A stretch of 64,000 nucleotides of DNA. Source: Hermatobates lingyangjiaoensis. Lineage: Eukaryota > Arthropoda > Insecta > Hemiptera > Hermatobatidae. The position numbers and the translations under genes are program-made. The notes under the pieces are model-generated. The model did not search any database and was not told the DNA's origin. It was given only the letters and a program-made list of their open reading frames with translations. The stretch's first letter is position 1. Each line of letters begins with the position of its first letter. The stretch is from NCBI GenBank assembly GCA_026182355.1, contig JAPFBL010001617.1, positions 5,129,001-5,193,000 of the forward strand, given 5' to 3'. Shown here piece by piece: positions 37,298 through 49,222 of this stretch.

Positions 37298-37400
37298 ATT
37301 TTCATGGTTTTTTAATGAGTCGTTTAGCGTCAAAAAATCATTTTCATTATTTTCATGGTTTTTTAATGAGTCGTTTAGCGTCAAAAAATCATTTTCATTA
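37298..37400. repeat. 51-bp tandem duplication
   Basis: Two adjacent identical units running from ttttcatggttttttaatga to aaaatcattttcatta. The unit is single in the other family B copies, so the duplication is local and recent. Confidence 0.85.
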
Positions 37401-38035
37401 TCTCAACCTTTTTTCCTCAGAACGTTCTATTTCTAGATATAGTTTAATTTTGATCCGATAAACGGTATAGATTGTATAACTCTCATAAGTTTTCAGATTG
37501 AATTGTAAGTCAAAATTTCTATATTTTATTGAAAAAAAAACTATTTCCCGTTGTTTTAAAAATCTAAGTATATTTTTTTTTGCATTTGTAACCACAAAGA
37601 TAATGCCAAATTTTCAAAAGTATAGTATTCATAGTTAAGGAGAAAAAAATGTAGTCTAAAAACAGGTTTTTGGCAAAATAAGTGACTTTCACATCATGAA
37701 TAATTAGTCCCAAACAATTGGGCTCATCTAAACGATGAGTTTCATTGTTGTGTAAAATATCAACTTGATCCATCAGAGATTGTGGACAGTATCATATCCA
37801 CAAACTTTGGATACATACTCACCCACCCACACACAGACAACATCAAAAGACTTCATAAAATGACTTCTGGGACCTCAAAACATATAATTCCGTGAAAATC
37901 TCGAGATCGAATTTTTTCACGATCACTATACTTTACTTATAGTAGAGTAAAAAATGGGTGAATAATTAATAATTTTTGTATACTTGATGTAGGACTGTTG
38001 ATCATTCCTTCTGTTATGCTGCTTGTAGTATAATG

Positions 38036-38539
38036 CTAGTTTAGGTACCTTTTTCATTAAACTTATGGATACCACACTACCGTTTTCTCATGATACAATC
38101 GGTCATATCATAGTAGTATAGACTGAAAGTGTATATGTGTGTCTAAGCCACAAGTTAAGTAATAATATCTTAGAGCAAACAGTTAGTAGAGGTGTTAACC
38201 AAATTATATGTTACTTGACTTTTCTAGTTTAGCCCTTCATTAAAAGTGACTTCAGACATTTCTATACTTTTGGAAATGTTTTCTTAGTACTTTAGATTAA
38301 TAGGCATTTGACTCACATTCTTTGTCCTTGAGTTCCACGTAAGTGCCGTTTTAACTAAGTTAATATCCAAATCTTTCTTCTTATCGGTATTTCAATAATT
38401 TAGAGAGCAGGCTGTATAAGACCACAAACAATATGTTCTTCTGTAACAAATTCATTACAAGAACTTGGGTGGTGACCATACATCTACACTTTCACTCTAG
38501 ACTGCTGTTATAGGTTAATGAAAAAGGTAACTAAACCAG
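38036..38539. mobile_element. Possible MITE with about 30-bp terminal inverted repeats
   Basis: Left end ctagtttaggtacctttttc-attaa and right end (reverse) ctggtttagttacctttttc-attaa match at most positions. A second inverted block, gactgaaagtgtatatgtgt and its counterpart, lies about 70-80 bp inside. No transposase, and no clear target-site duplication. Only one copy is in this window. Confidence 0.5.
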
Positions 38540-39449
38540 TCAATACAAACAACAAATCTGTCTCGGTATAACAGGGATACTAGCTCACCAGCTAGTGATG
38601 TTTCCTACACTTGGATGTTTCCTACATCCAATGTAGGAAAGTTATTAATCCTCACCCTTTAGATACTTTATTAATGAAATAAATACTGAGACTTTTTAGA
38701 AATAGAAATAAACATGTCAAACATTAATAAATAGAGCCAAACATTAATAGATTGTTTAATATGTTGCCAGGGACAATAACCCTAAATGAAAATTTGATAG
38801 AAGGCTTCTAAGTGCCATAAATGACAGGCTGGATTAAAATTATCCTGATGTTGAGAAACGTGCTCATATCTGGTACACTTACGGGTCAAAAATTAATGCC
38901 AAAACAGCATAACGTATTATATGACAAATTTCAATATATCTAAAGCTCTGGTTTGGGTAACCATGATCTTGCTTGCGATGAAGATTTGTATTCAGCGTAA
39001 TTTAAAAAAATTGTCTTAAGAGTTGAGGATATATATTTTGTCACACAGAAAAGCCGTATTGAAAGCTTTGAAATTAGTAGTTATTACTTTAAAATTAGTT
39101 TAGCAATGTTTGATTTCTTCTCAGAACCTGGTAATTAAGAAAAAAGTAACTCTCATGTGAGTACCTAGACACATGGAAAGGCTGGGGATTGAGGCCAGAA
39201 AAGGTTTGGAAAAGTTGGAAAAACTTTGCTCCAAACAAATCTTGTGCAGTTTTATGACATATTCACAACATCCACTTTCTCCTTCATAGATGCAATTAAT
39301 GAATGGATAAGAAGGAAATAGATAAAAGTCGGCTAGAACTGCCAAGTCTAATTCAGTCTAAAGTTTAGTCCAACTGAACTTGAATTTGTGAAGTAAATAA
39401 TAAATCTTCAAAGCAAAGATTTAAAAATAGATTCAGAATAACTACCCGG
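38540..39449. other. No gene recognised
   Basis: At 38590-38640 there are short repeats of gtttcctaca/tgtaggaaa. The minus-strand frame 39121-39345 has no motif. Confidence 0.45.
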
Positions 39450-39995
39450 ACATAATCTCATGCATATGCAACCTGAAATTAACATCATATGAAGAATGCA
39501 GTCTCTGCCTGGAAGAAGCAGAAATCTTTGAACAAATTGTATTTGAATTCAAGGTAATCGTCTTAAAGAGGATATACAATTTCCACACCTAAAACGAATA
39601 TATGTGAGTGATAATTTTTTAAGAACAATGATGAAGTTGATTAATGAACTTAAAATCTAAAATTGTTTTTGGAAATGATAAAGCACCATAGAGAAGCGGT
39701 ACGCATGAGTTCTATCAATCTAAGACCCTCACTTTTAATAACAATAATAATAATTATCCTATCAACATGTACTTATGTATTGTAATAAATCGATGATTTC
39801 AAATTTGTTATAAGTATTAAATGGGTATAGCTACATTAAAAGAAATGAAATCATTAATTTGATTATCTATGTGGCTGATAATATTTTACAAGATAGTTTG
39901 AATTAAATTAAAAGCAAAACTAAATTGGCTGTTAAAGAGTTTCATATAATGTTCTCCTGTAGTAAATTTGAGTGTAGGGTACCCCTGAGTTCTAT
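39450..39995 (+). pseudogene. LINE 3' tail plus family B distal end (composite, copy 2)
   Basis: 39500-39545 reads CSLCLEEAEIFEQIVFE, the zinc-knuckle end of the same LINE as at 26.2 kb. LRTMMKLINELKI follows near 39620-39660, with an (ATA)n tail at 39740-39758. About 200 bp later comes tagtaaatttgagtgtaggg, the distal end of family B. The gap between tail and B end is also similar in copy 1 (acatgt...gatgatttcaaatttgt). Confidence 0.75.
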
Positions 39996-41239
39996 TTTAA
40001 TGTTGTAGCATTATTATTCTCAACACTGAGAAATGTTAAAAATAGTTTTGAAACTTTAAAATTGTGTTTAAAATGTTACTAGAGGACATTATCTATCATT
40101 AAATAACCTTAAAATCCTTCAAAAATGTTAAAAATCAAATCTGTATGATATAAAGTAGAGGTACTTCAATTTAATGCTTCAAAAATCTCAGCTGCACCCC
40201 ATTTCGGAATGAGCAAGAAGTAGATGATGAGCCACTCCATTTCATTGTCGGTAGCTTGGAAGGCGTAGTCCATTTTCACAACCTGGAGTGCTCTAAAAGC
40301 CATCAACATCGACATCCCCAGTCAATCACTTGCACATCTCTAGCTCAAGGCAAAGAACGGGTGCCGAGTAAAGAAGATGAAGTTTCATATCTACTTCAGA
40401 AGGCTTTGTGTTCAATTCATTACTTGAAAGTCAAAATCAACGGTTTTTAATCAGATGATTATGATCAGAGCTATAGAACCAATAAAAAGAAAAAAATATT
40501 ATTAGTAACAACAAAAATGTTTTAAGAGTATATATTAAAGTGAAGTCTGGATATTTTATCTAGAACTACTTAAAACTGATTGTCTATTATTTTATTATAT
40601 TTTAAACAATCTGATGCTAAATTTGCTTGATCTTTTCATTTTGATCATAAGGTCATATTAACGCCATTCAAATTAATACTCCAAAATAACTCAACTAAAT
40701 GTGCTTATGAACTTGCTAAAAGTTACTTGAATATTTAAAATATTTTATTAACTTTTCAGTTTTTAGAAAACTTGGATCGCCTGAAAATTCCAAACAGATT
40801 TAAAAAGTGGACGTCAAAATGTCACGGGATGTTGAAAACTTTGAAGCTCCCTCAACTGAAAGAGAAAGTCTGTTGAAGTGGTTCAAGTTAGCAATATCTT
40901 CGTAACTCTCGGACACATCTTGTCAGAATATTTTTTTCTACAATATTCTTCTTCTTTTTATCCTAAAAATAATTAATCAGACATTTAAAATGCATATCTA
41001 AACTAAATGAAAGACCATTCATTATAAGAATATTCATTATAATTTAGGCTCATCTTCAAATACCTGTAATTATCATGTACATGTTTTATCATAAGCTGTT
41101 TTGCCAAATGATTATAACTCCTCATATTACTTGAACTAAACGGCTATCAGTAACAGTATCGGGTATACATATGCCCTAAAAATACCAAAAATTGCATTCA
41201 TTGTACCTTGGTCATTCTAAATTTTACTATACTCAAATG
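39996..41239. other. No gene recognised
   Basis: The plus-strand frame at 40256-40450 lies in a less AT-rich patch but has no motif I know. The rest is AT-rich. Confidence 0.45.
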
Positions 41240-41320
41240 TATTCAGAGCAGCGATCTTTAACAAGTATCTGACATCGACTGGCTCAGCCCAACGGGTTTA
41301 AGCCCTCTTTGAGTATCCGC
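41240..41320 (-). mobile_element. tRNA-derived SINE, copy 3 (3' body only)
   Basis: The minus strand reads CTCAAAGAGGGCTTAAACCCG, then GATGTCAGATACTTGTTAAA and GATCGC, matching the body and tail of copies 1 and 2. The tRNA head is missing. Confidence 0.7.
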
Positions 41321-42127
41321 AACATTTGTCCATTTTTCACAATAAAAAGTTAGATTTAGTGAGTTACAAAGCAGTCACTTCTGACATCATTGCTATCAAG
41401 TGAATCACTATAATACTCTGATTGTTAGCGGCTGAACTCCTGAAATTCAATCCAAAATATGAAACAAAAATATTATCGTCTATGAGAATTGTCCTTTCAA
41501 TTTATTTTTGTCTTTCCAGACATATAAATGATCTATTATGAATAGTTAAATATTTCATTTCAACTATTCATTTTTAAACTTCGCTCATGAAAAAAATACG
41601 CTTTGGTACTGACAGTTAACTGGAGTTTTTTATCATTTCAATTTTGTCTTGTATATTGCTTGTTTCTTCCATCTAAATCCAATTCCCGTGTTTCAAATAG
41701 CGAATATGTAGAAAATATTTTCATTTGTAGTTTATTCAAATTTAACATCAATCTAGATCGTCTTGCACTCAGTAATACTGTGGTCTCAAGAACTACTGAG
41801 GACTCATGGAGACGTCCATCTGAAAAGAAGAATCTTAGGACACAAAGAACGGTGGAAATACGAGGTGTATCAGGGAAGTTTATTCTACTCTGACACACTG
41901 ATATGAACTGTTGTCATAAATATTTCGTTCTAAACACAAATTAGGTGTTTTTCTTATCAAAGTAATAAACCCTAAAGTGTGGTCTGAAGTGTGAAGCTAT
42001 GGTTTCAGCTCTGTTCTATCATTAAAATGTTTTCACATGCTTTTATATAAAACATAATAATTTATAAGATAGCGAATTAATGAGCACAAGCAATGAACAC
42101 TCGAATCTTGAAACCGGGCCAGACTCG
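41321..42127. other. No gene recognised
   Basis: Overlapping frames on both strands at 41603-41898 lie over a moderate-GC patch (41760-41900) without recognisable domains. Confidence 0.4.
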
Positions 42128-44165
42128 CTAGGGTAGCGGTCGCCTATCTGTGGTCTACGGACAACTGGTAGTCCATGAATATAATTTACGTGGTCCACGA
42201 AGAAAAAGAACCATTATTAAATAATGACCCCTTTTTTATATTTCATGAAAATAAAAAAAGAAAAAAATTAACGAAAATATCATAGGTTTAAGATTTTCAA
42301 GCTACTTGATTAATATTACATATTTGAAAGCGAAACTTTAAGTCTACACAGTGCTGCCTGCCTCTCGACTAGAAGAGAGGCATCTTTCGCCCCGTATCTT
42401 GTTTTTGGATCATATTCATATGAGAGTTAACTTTGTTGGTGTTTTTGTATGAATTTCACTTTTTTGAAAAACTAGTAAAAAATTGTGAATCGATCTAGCA
42501 AAATCGAAGAATTATGATTTAGAAACACTGGATACAGTAGTTTGTTGACCTTGCTTTTTCTTCCTGTTGGCATGTTTATTATATACATATTTATGATATA
42601 TTATATTGACAGTGATAGAATTGAACATAGTGATTTAGAGTTTCTTTTTGGGGATATGAAAATGTAAATAAAGACATAAATAAATCAACATTCAAGAGTA
42701 AAACACCATTAATGCCAGCAAATATTTTTTTGTTGGGTCTCGTCTAGTATCTGTATAGTTTATTAGTGGAGCTTACAAAAACTGTTGCAATACTGTTGCT
42801 CCAAGTTTCTAATTATTCTTTTCTTTCAGTGACAAATAAAATAGCCCATAGACTCATAATGAGTGAAAAAACAAGGGAATATGTTGCATTTCTTTGGAAA
42901 AACTAAATGTAAAATAACTAATGAATATAGTAATAATGTACTTAATAGTGAGCTAATGAGTGAATCAGACATATCAGAGTCCTCGTGAGGCAGTATTAGA
43001 AAGAGCATTCAAACAGGAAGCGAAAAGAAAAAAAGCAAAATATCAAGAAAATGATTCAGATTACCTGAAACTTGGATTTATTTAAGAACCTGGTATTGAG
43101 CTGGACCCACGGTCTCTTTGTGTTATTTGTTACGAGTTTATCTAACGATGCCATGAAACCGTCAAAACTTGAAAGGTACTTGCAATCAAAACACTCAAAT
43201 TTAGTTAAGAAACCAGTTGAATAGTTCCAATGTCTGTTAACACCGTTAAGCTCAGAATTGAAGAAATTGTTGAAGATATTGAAACCCACGTTATAAAAAT
43301 GATAAAAAAGTCACCATTTTATTCAATTCAACTTGCTGAATCTTGAAGTCAGTAGCAAAGCACTTCATTGTTTTGTGAGGGTTGAATGTGAAGGAGGATT
43401 ACAAGAACTTATTTACTCGCTGACCTTGCTATGCAGAACAAGTAAATCAGCGAGATTTTTAAAGCACTTGATATTTATTTCCTGAAACGAAATTTGTTGG
43501 GAATAATGTATTTGCATTTGTACAGACAATGCAGCAAACATGACTGGATATTGCTCAGGAGTTGTTCCATTCTGTCTATCCATTGCAGTATACATTGTGA
43601 GCAGCTTGTAGGAAGAAATCGTTCCTAAAACTACACGAACTATTACCCAATGCTATAAAAATTCTAAATGAAATTCGACACAAAGCCTCTCAATTCTTGG
43701 ATATTTGAAAAGCTCTGTAAAGAAACGGGTTCCCAGCATACTCAACTTCTTCTTCACTCTGAGGGAAGATGTTTATCGTGGGGCAAAATTCTGAACCAAC
43801 TGTTCATCATGCATGAAGAAATTAGATGATTTCTTCAGCAGTAAAAAATGAGATATTTCAAAAACTCTTGTCCGACGATGAGTGGGTAACCAAGCTAACA
43901 TACCTGCGACATATTTTCTCTGTTAAATGACTTAAATATAGTTTTGCAAGGACAAGTTAAGGTTGTGATTACATTACAAGGTAAAATAGATGCTTTTCGA
44001 AAGAAAAATCACTGCGGTTTGCAGATGGAGATCTACTAATATTGATGAATATATGAGAGAGAATGGATCTCAATCGCTAGCTGAAGGACAGACTGCTAGT
44101 GTGGTGTATACAGAAAGTTCTATAAACAATCTGTTCAGCTGTTATTTTAATCAATTATCTGAATG
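42128..44165 (+). mobile_element. hAT element with ZBED-type transposase, decayed
   Basis: The left end ctagggtagcggtcgcctat followed by ctgtggtctacgg resembles the 5' terminal sequence of hAT elements of the ZBED/Buster group (CAGGGGT...GGTCCGCGG). The transposase pseudogene begins about 890 bp in. The right terminus was not found. The given end is where coding similarity stops. Confidence 0.75.
43018..44100 (+). pseudogene. hAT transposase pseudogene (ZBED5/GTF2IRD2-like)
   Basis: Across shifted plus-strand frames the order of the family is kept. DSDYLKLGFI is followed by DPRSLCVICYEFI, the start of the BED-like zinc finger (C-x2-C), with a decayed MKPSKLKRHLxxKH part near 43150-43190. CTDNAANMTGYCSGVVPF (43520-43575) is the catalytic-region block with the conserved CTDGA. 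LNFFFTLREDVYRGAKF (43740-43790) matches the LLFHTEVRWLSRGKVL block. LVRR.VGNQANIPATYF and later KAFxRK...CRWRS...NIDEYM fit the C-terminal half. Many stops and frameshifts make it inactive. Confidence 0.8.
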
Positions 44166-44564
44166 ATTCCTTTGTTTTTGAAAAAAAATATTTTTTATTA
44201 ATTTTTAGATGTACAAAAAACAATGTTAAATTAATTAAATTTTAACAAAAAATAAACCGTTTTTTTAAAAAATATGTATTTTTTTAAGGTCGTGTTAATA
44301 CAGTTTGTGTTAGAAGTATTGTGTTAATACAGTTTGTAGGAATTCTTAGTGTTTACAACTTTCTTCTTTTCAAATGATAGTGTGAAAGGGCCACAAAGTA
44401 TACATACAAATAATAATTTAATGATTTTTCCAATTTGGTATGCTTTGAAGTGGAAAACAAACTAAATGGTCATTGGCAACAAAGATTATGTGTTTGAAAT
44501 TTTTTTAATATTTGCAAAAATTTTTTTTTTTTGGTTCAACAAACACTAGAAACAATCATAAAAT
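44166..44564. other. Remainder of hAT or unique AT-rich DNA
   Basis: Contains gtgaaagggccacaaag near 44383 and tggtcattggcaac near 44467. Either could be eroded right-end hAT sequence, but neither is convincing. Confidence 0.35.
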
Positions 44565-44960
44565 CTGTAATGGCTTACACACAACATTAATATATATAAA
44601 CATGTAAAACTCGTTAACCATCAACTGATGTTTTCTGTTATTTACATTTAAATCAATATATATCATTGTTTACACATGGTTGTAAAAAAATTATTAGAAT
44701 TATTAAACTCATGGACTCATATGCTCTGCAGCCAGAGTTATCACACTGTCAATGCCATTCTTGTTACTAAATTCAACTTCAGATGTTAAGTCCATTAATA
44801 ACCTTCATAAATGTAGATAGAGATGTATCCCTCACTTCTATAGTTTAAGATATGATTTCACGGAAATCTTGTATATTCCGAGATGATTGCTTGAAATACC
44901 AGATAATGTGATCAAGGGTTTCTACTTCTTCTAGACAAATAGTTTTTATATTCTTCGTAT
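44565..44960 (-). pseudogene. LINE 3' tail plus family B distal end (composite, copy 3)
   Basis: On the minus strand a LINE tail (LSRRSRNP.SHYLVFQAI-like and VRDTSLSTFMKVINGLNI) spans about 44960-44790. Further on, gttgtgtgtaagccattaca at about 44590-44568 represents the distal family B end. The order is the same as in copies 1 and 2. Confidence 0.55.
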
Positions 44961-46119
44961 GATGTCAAATACAATTTTTCATTCACAGTAATTGAATAAA
45001 CGGATTCAAACAAATGTTACCAAAGATAGCACATATAGTGATAAATTCAGTTATCCTATACATGTTTGGTTTTGTATATCACACAACTGATGCATACAAG
45101 ATCATTGGTATTACCAGACCAGTAATTGGTATTCCCACTATGAGCATCCGGAAACATATGTTTTTTTTTGAATTTCTAAATTGATGCATTTTTACTGTTC
45201 CTATTACGAGTATCACAGAGTAAATTATTATTACCTTTTTTTATCAATCCTGTAGTGATAAAATGTGGCTTCAGAAATAAAATCCTACATAGAGGTTAGT
45301 AACAAGTATTTGAATATTCACAAAAATGCTCCTAAAAAGAATTATCATGTTCAAAACACGGTATATAAAAAGAAAGGTTAGAGTAGATAACGCAAGATAA
45401 GCTATTTGATTCAAAAATATAAAATAAAATATAAGAATAGAATATTCTTTACCAAATACAATTTATTTTTAATGCAAGGGACATTTGCCCTTATTCCATA
45501 TATAATGCAAATAAAACTAATTAATAATTGCACAGATTGACAGCCAGCCATATTCTTTAGCTCTTAATTAAAAATACATTTGTAATTGATTTATGAATTT
45601 ATGAAAAAATTCTTTTATAAAACCAATTGTTCTTCATGAATTTTGTTTAAATATTAACTGTTTTCTTAACTTTAATAATTATATTACATAATGTTGTTTA
45701 CCATAGAAAGCGTATACACTAGTATGAAGAAAGTAATCAGTTTTATTTTCATTATAGTAAATTTTTAATACTACATTAAAAATATTAAAATTAAAATTAA
45801 ATATATTATAAAATTTAATAATAACAACGTGATAATTAAACTGCCCTACTTTTATTTATTATACACTCTGTAATTCTATTTGAAGTGAAATTTAAAAAGT
45901 GGAAATATGTATTATTAGAGAAAAAAACGAATCATTGAAAAAACTTAGGTTATAAAAATGTTTTAAACGGAATTATATAAACAGTGAATATAATAAAATA
46001 AAACAACTTTACTAAAGAAATTAATGATATGATGTTTCTGAAAGAGTTACTATTAGTGAAGAAGTTTTAACAGTACCTGATTTTTCCGTGACAAAAATTA
46101 TGAAAATGTTTCAATAAAA
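44961..46119. other. AT-rich, no gene recognised
   Basis: The first 350 bp may continue the minus-strand LINE relic. The rest shows no structure. Confidence 0.45.
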
Positions 46120-46530
46120 TGAGATTGTTGGAGGGGTGGGTAAATTACTTAAGAGAGTTAAAGAGATTAGTTGTGGGCCGATGTCGGCTGTATCGTTTTA
46201 CAATAGACAGAGGATAATCTGAAGGCAGGCGGGGAGGGTAATGTGGGTCCCAGGTGCGGCCGCCTACGGTGGCTTAGTTGGGAATTTATAGTGCGAGGCC
46301 CGCAAGAGCTTCTTATTAGTGGTAATCGGGAAAAAGTTTGCCCTTGGCTTGCCAGAGACACCAGACTTTCCTTGGAGCCCTTAATCCGATTTTGAAAGTG
46401 GCAAGATTCTCACTTGCGCATCTCTATAATGATCAGCTCTACTGCCCCGTCTGGGTGACTACTGTCTCCCATTCATCACCCATTACACTTTTACCAATAA
46501 GCTTATTCCATGAAAAACTATTATTCGATT
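46120..46530. other. GC-rich island, function unknown
   Basis: Composition rises sharply (ggtcccaggtgcggccgcct) in a region otherwise near 25% GC. Short frames occur on both strands (46167-46361 minus, 46338-46538 plus) but no domain is recognised and no splice pattern stands out. It is single-copy in the window. It could be regulatory or promoter-like DNA or a transferred segment. Confidence 0.4.
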
Positions 46531-47084
46531 GCATTTAATATTCAGTTTTAATACTAATGACACATATCATATAGCTACTAACTCCAGCGAGTTAAAATTT
46601 TGTAATGAATAAAATGAGTATATCACCCATAATAGCACTAACTAAAAAAGTTCAGAAATATTTATAATATCAAGGTCAATTTTATATAAAATGTAGACTG
46701 TGCAATATTAACATTTTATACACAGCAATTACCTAAAATTAATATACTAGAAATATGATTTTAAGAACTTCAGATCACAAAAGAGGCAATATGGTACTAA
46801 AAATAAAACCTCATCTTCAACCCTGCCCTGTCCTACTTTTCGGATTGGTTTATATTAATTTAATAACTGTAAATCTAGGCAAACCAATTAATTAAAGCTT
46901 AAAAGATGTCTCAAAAAAATTGAAATACAAGGAGCCGCACCTTATCATATAGAACAGTTACTGCGTATTATTATACGTGGCAGCTGATAGTATGGCTGAC
47001 TTATACATCAGCTGCTTTACCGTCCGTGGCACTCTTGGAAGCCTAGAATAGGGTAAAGGCAGCCCATCAAAGCCAAGCGTTGGG
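46531..47084. other. No gene recognised
   Basis: AT-rich to about 46990. 46960-47080 is slightly GC-richer, with a 60-codon minus-strand frame (46958-47140) reading GFDGLPLPYSRLPRVPRTVK and SAILSAATYN, possibly a LINE remnant. Confidence 0.4.
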
Positions 47085-47160
47085 AATCTCAAAACATGTG
47101 ATTCCATCAAAAGTTCGAGACTGAATTTTTTTCCGATCACTGTACTCTAGTCATAGTAAA
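47085..47160 (-). repeat. Family B terminal fragment
   Basis: aaaacatgtgattccatcaa through ccgatcactgtactctagtc-atagtaa matches the terminal 80 bp of minus-oriented family B copies, with several changes. Confidence 0.65.
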
Positions 47161-47299
47161 TTAATTATGATGGTAACACTGATTTTATGTTAAACTAGCA
47201 CACGTACCCGTCTTTGACGAAATCAAAAATTCGATGATACATGGCATTCCAAAATATTATTAGAAATCATAGAATAGTAGAAAATATCATTCTTAGTAC

Positions 47300-47880
47300 A
47301 CTGTTAAGCCAATGTCTCTGTATACACCACATTAGCCGTCTGTACTTCAGGTTCATGGAAGAACAAAGAGTTGGAACCTCCGACTCTTGGGCAACCAAAC
47401 TACAGTTGACCATGTGAGATAAACTTAGTCTCATTCACTTCAATTCCTGTGGTAGATAGAGTTTCCCCTTCCGACTTAGTTACCATCATTGCGAAACAGA
47501 GGCTGACGGGACATTGCAATAATGGGACGAATAGTGGCTCGGAATCAATGGTATGCATGCTATACACACAGACTTCCCAATACCACACCCAGTTATGATG
47601 TCCAGCTCTATTGGGCATCTCTGCAGAGCATAAACTCAGAGTCGAGTCCTGTTACACATTTTTGGGATACCGACGTTTCGTAACATGAAATTTGATGCTG
47701 CTACTAAATTGCAGCATGATTGGTACACTTATTATAAGTTTTTGCACATGAGCAGGCAGTCCAGGAGCAGTCACGGGGTCAAGAAATTCAGTTGGATAAT
47801 GAACTGCTTCCTCATCACTAATCACTCTTCTTAGTGACTTGTAAAATCTTTCCTTGATTTGATTTAGCATAAGAAATTGT
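47300..47880 (-). pseudogene. Helitron helicase C-terminal fragment (copy 4)
   Basis: The upstream frame (47652-47870) has RVISDEEAVHYPTEFLDPVT and LPAHVQKL, then a frameshift. The downstream frame has VCVYSMHTIDSEPL, PVSLCFAMMVTKSEGETLS and VNETKFISHGQL. This is the best-preserved ISDEEAVHYPTEFL block of the type 1 copies. TKSEGE replaces the family NKSQGQ. Confidence 0.85.
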
Positions 47881-48068
47881 TAGTTGATTTATTCTGCTTG
47901 TTCATTGTAAGGGTTGAGAATTGCTCGTTCACAAAGCAATTAATTCTGAATAGATGATGCATCTTGAATTCTGGGAAACACCTTGTCAATAAGCTTAAAT
48001 ACGCAATATATTCATAAACGCAAATGAAATTAAAATCAACTAACAGTACCTACTTGCTACACCTGTAC

Positions 48069-49222
48069 ATCTATATTAATAAAATAATTATTTTGTTTGT
48101 ACATTCCTTAGAACTGACTCATTTCAAGTTTTCTTTACGTTTTGTACATTGGAGAAACCGAATCCACCCTTAGAAAAATTCCTGTCGGTTTGTCCACAAA
48201 ATTTTGTCAGAAGTAAACTCAGCCACCATAACACATATCAAGCTGAAACTTTTACAGTAGATTTGTGTATCTCTAACTTAAAAAAATCAGCTGTGAATTG
48301 ATTGAAAATTCAGTGCAGAAGCGATGTTATGGGGCTTTAAGCTGTATTTGCCTAACTTGGCAGACATCTTTCTTTTGAAAATATACAGGTGTAGCAAGTA
48401 GGTATTGTTAGTGGATTTTAATTTCAATTGAACATATGAATGTATTGCGTATTTGACATAATTGAAAAGGTGTTTCCTTGAGTTGAAGCTGTACTATCTA
48501 TTCCGAATAAATAGTTTTGTGAACGAGCAATTCTCAACCTTTAATATGAACAGGCAGGAAAAATCAACAAACAAGTTCTTACGCTATATCATGTGAAGGA
48601 AAGAACTTACAAGTCACTAAAGAGAGTGATTAGTGATGGGGAAACAGTTCATTATCCAACTGAATTTCTTGATCCCGTAACTGCTCCTGGACTGCCTGGA
48701 TATGAGCAAAAACTTAAAGTAAGAGCACCAATCATGCTGCAATTTAGTAGCAATAACAAATTTCATGTTAAAAACGTGAGTGCCCCAAAACTGTGCAACT
48801 GGACACAACTCTGAGTTCGTGCTCTGCACAGAATTGCCATAGTGGCGGTCATCATGACTTGGTGTGGTATTGGGAAGTCTGTGTGTATACCACTCATACC
48901 ATTGATTCCGAGCCTCTATCTGATTCCGTTGAAACGATTCCAAAGTCTAATCAGAGTCTATTTCGCATTGACGTTAACTAAGTCGAAGGGGAAACTTTAT
49001 CTAACGCAGGAATTCAAGTTGGGGAGACCAAGTTTTTCTTACATGGTCGACAGTAGTTTACTTGTTCAAGAGTCAGAGATTCCAACTGTTTGTTTTCAAT
49101 GAACCTGAGGGACAGACAGCTAATGTAGTGTACACAGAGACCCTTGTTTAGCACTGTATTAATAATGGTATTTTCTACTATTCTATAACTTCTAATGGCA
49201 TAAAGAAGGGTACGTTTGCGAG
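48069..49222 (+). mobile_element. Helitron type 1, copy 5, nested in copy 4
   Basis: Starts a-TCTATATTAATAAAATA at 48069 and ends GGGTACGTTTGCGAG-t at 49222, so the usual terminal CTAG reads CGAG. It lies between ctgtaca and ttttcaaa; other copies have ctgtatattttcaaaac there, uninterrupted. Insertion between A and T without target duplication is the Helitron signature. It carries its own helicase tail. Confidence 0.9.
48593..49141 (+). pseudogene. Helitron helicase C-terminal fragment (copy 5)
   Basis: The frame 48593-48814 has TYKSLKRVISDGETVHYPTE, then DPVTAPGLPGYEQKLKV and APKLCNWTQL (family CNGTRL). After a frameshift, 48842-49102 has VCIPLIPLIPSLYL, IRVYFALTLTKSKGKLY and KFFLHGRQ-like sequence. 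PEGQTANVVYTE-like sequence ends near 49141. The copy is disabled by frameshifts. Confidence 0.85.

Larger units (their letters stand above)
36176..37952 (-). repeat. Family B, long single copy
   Basis: Left end agtggcctacactcaacttt, right end cgatcactatactttactta followed by tagtagagtaaa. In contrast to the palindrome arms it retains the inner region 36480-37010, which is also present in the 51-kb copy. A foldback element (36822-36919) and a 51-bp tandem duplication interrupt it. No coding frame, so probably non-autonomous; the superfamily is unknown to me. Confidence 0.8.

Noticed and set aside
37236..37461. Overlapping frames with a repeated SWFFNESFSVKK unit
   Set aside because: The repetition is the 51-bp tandem duplication within non-coding family B.
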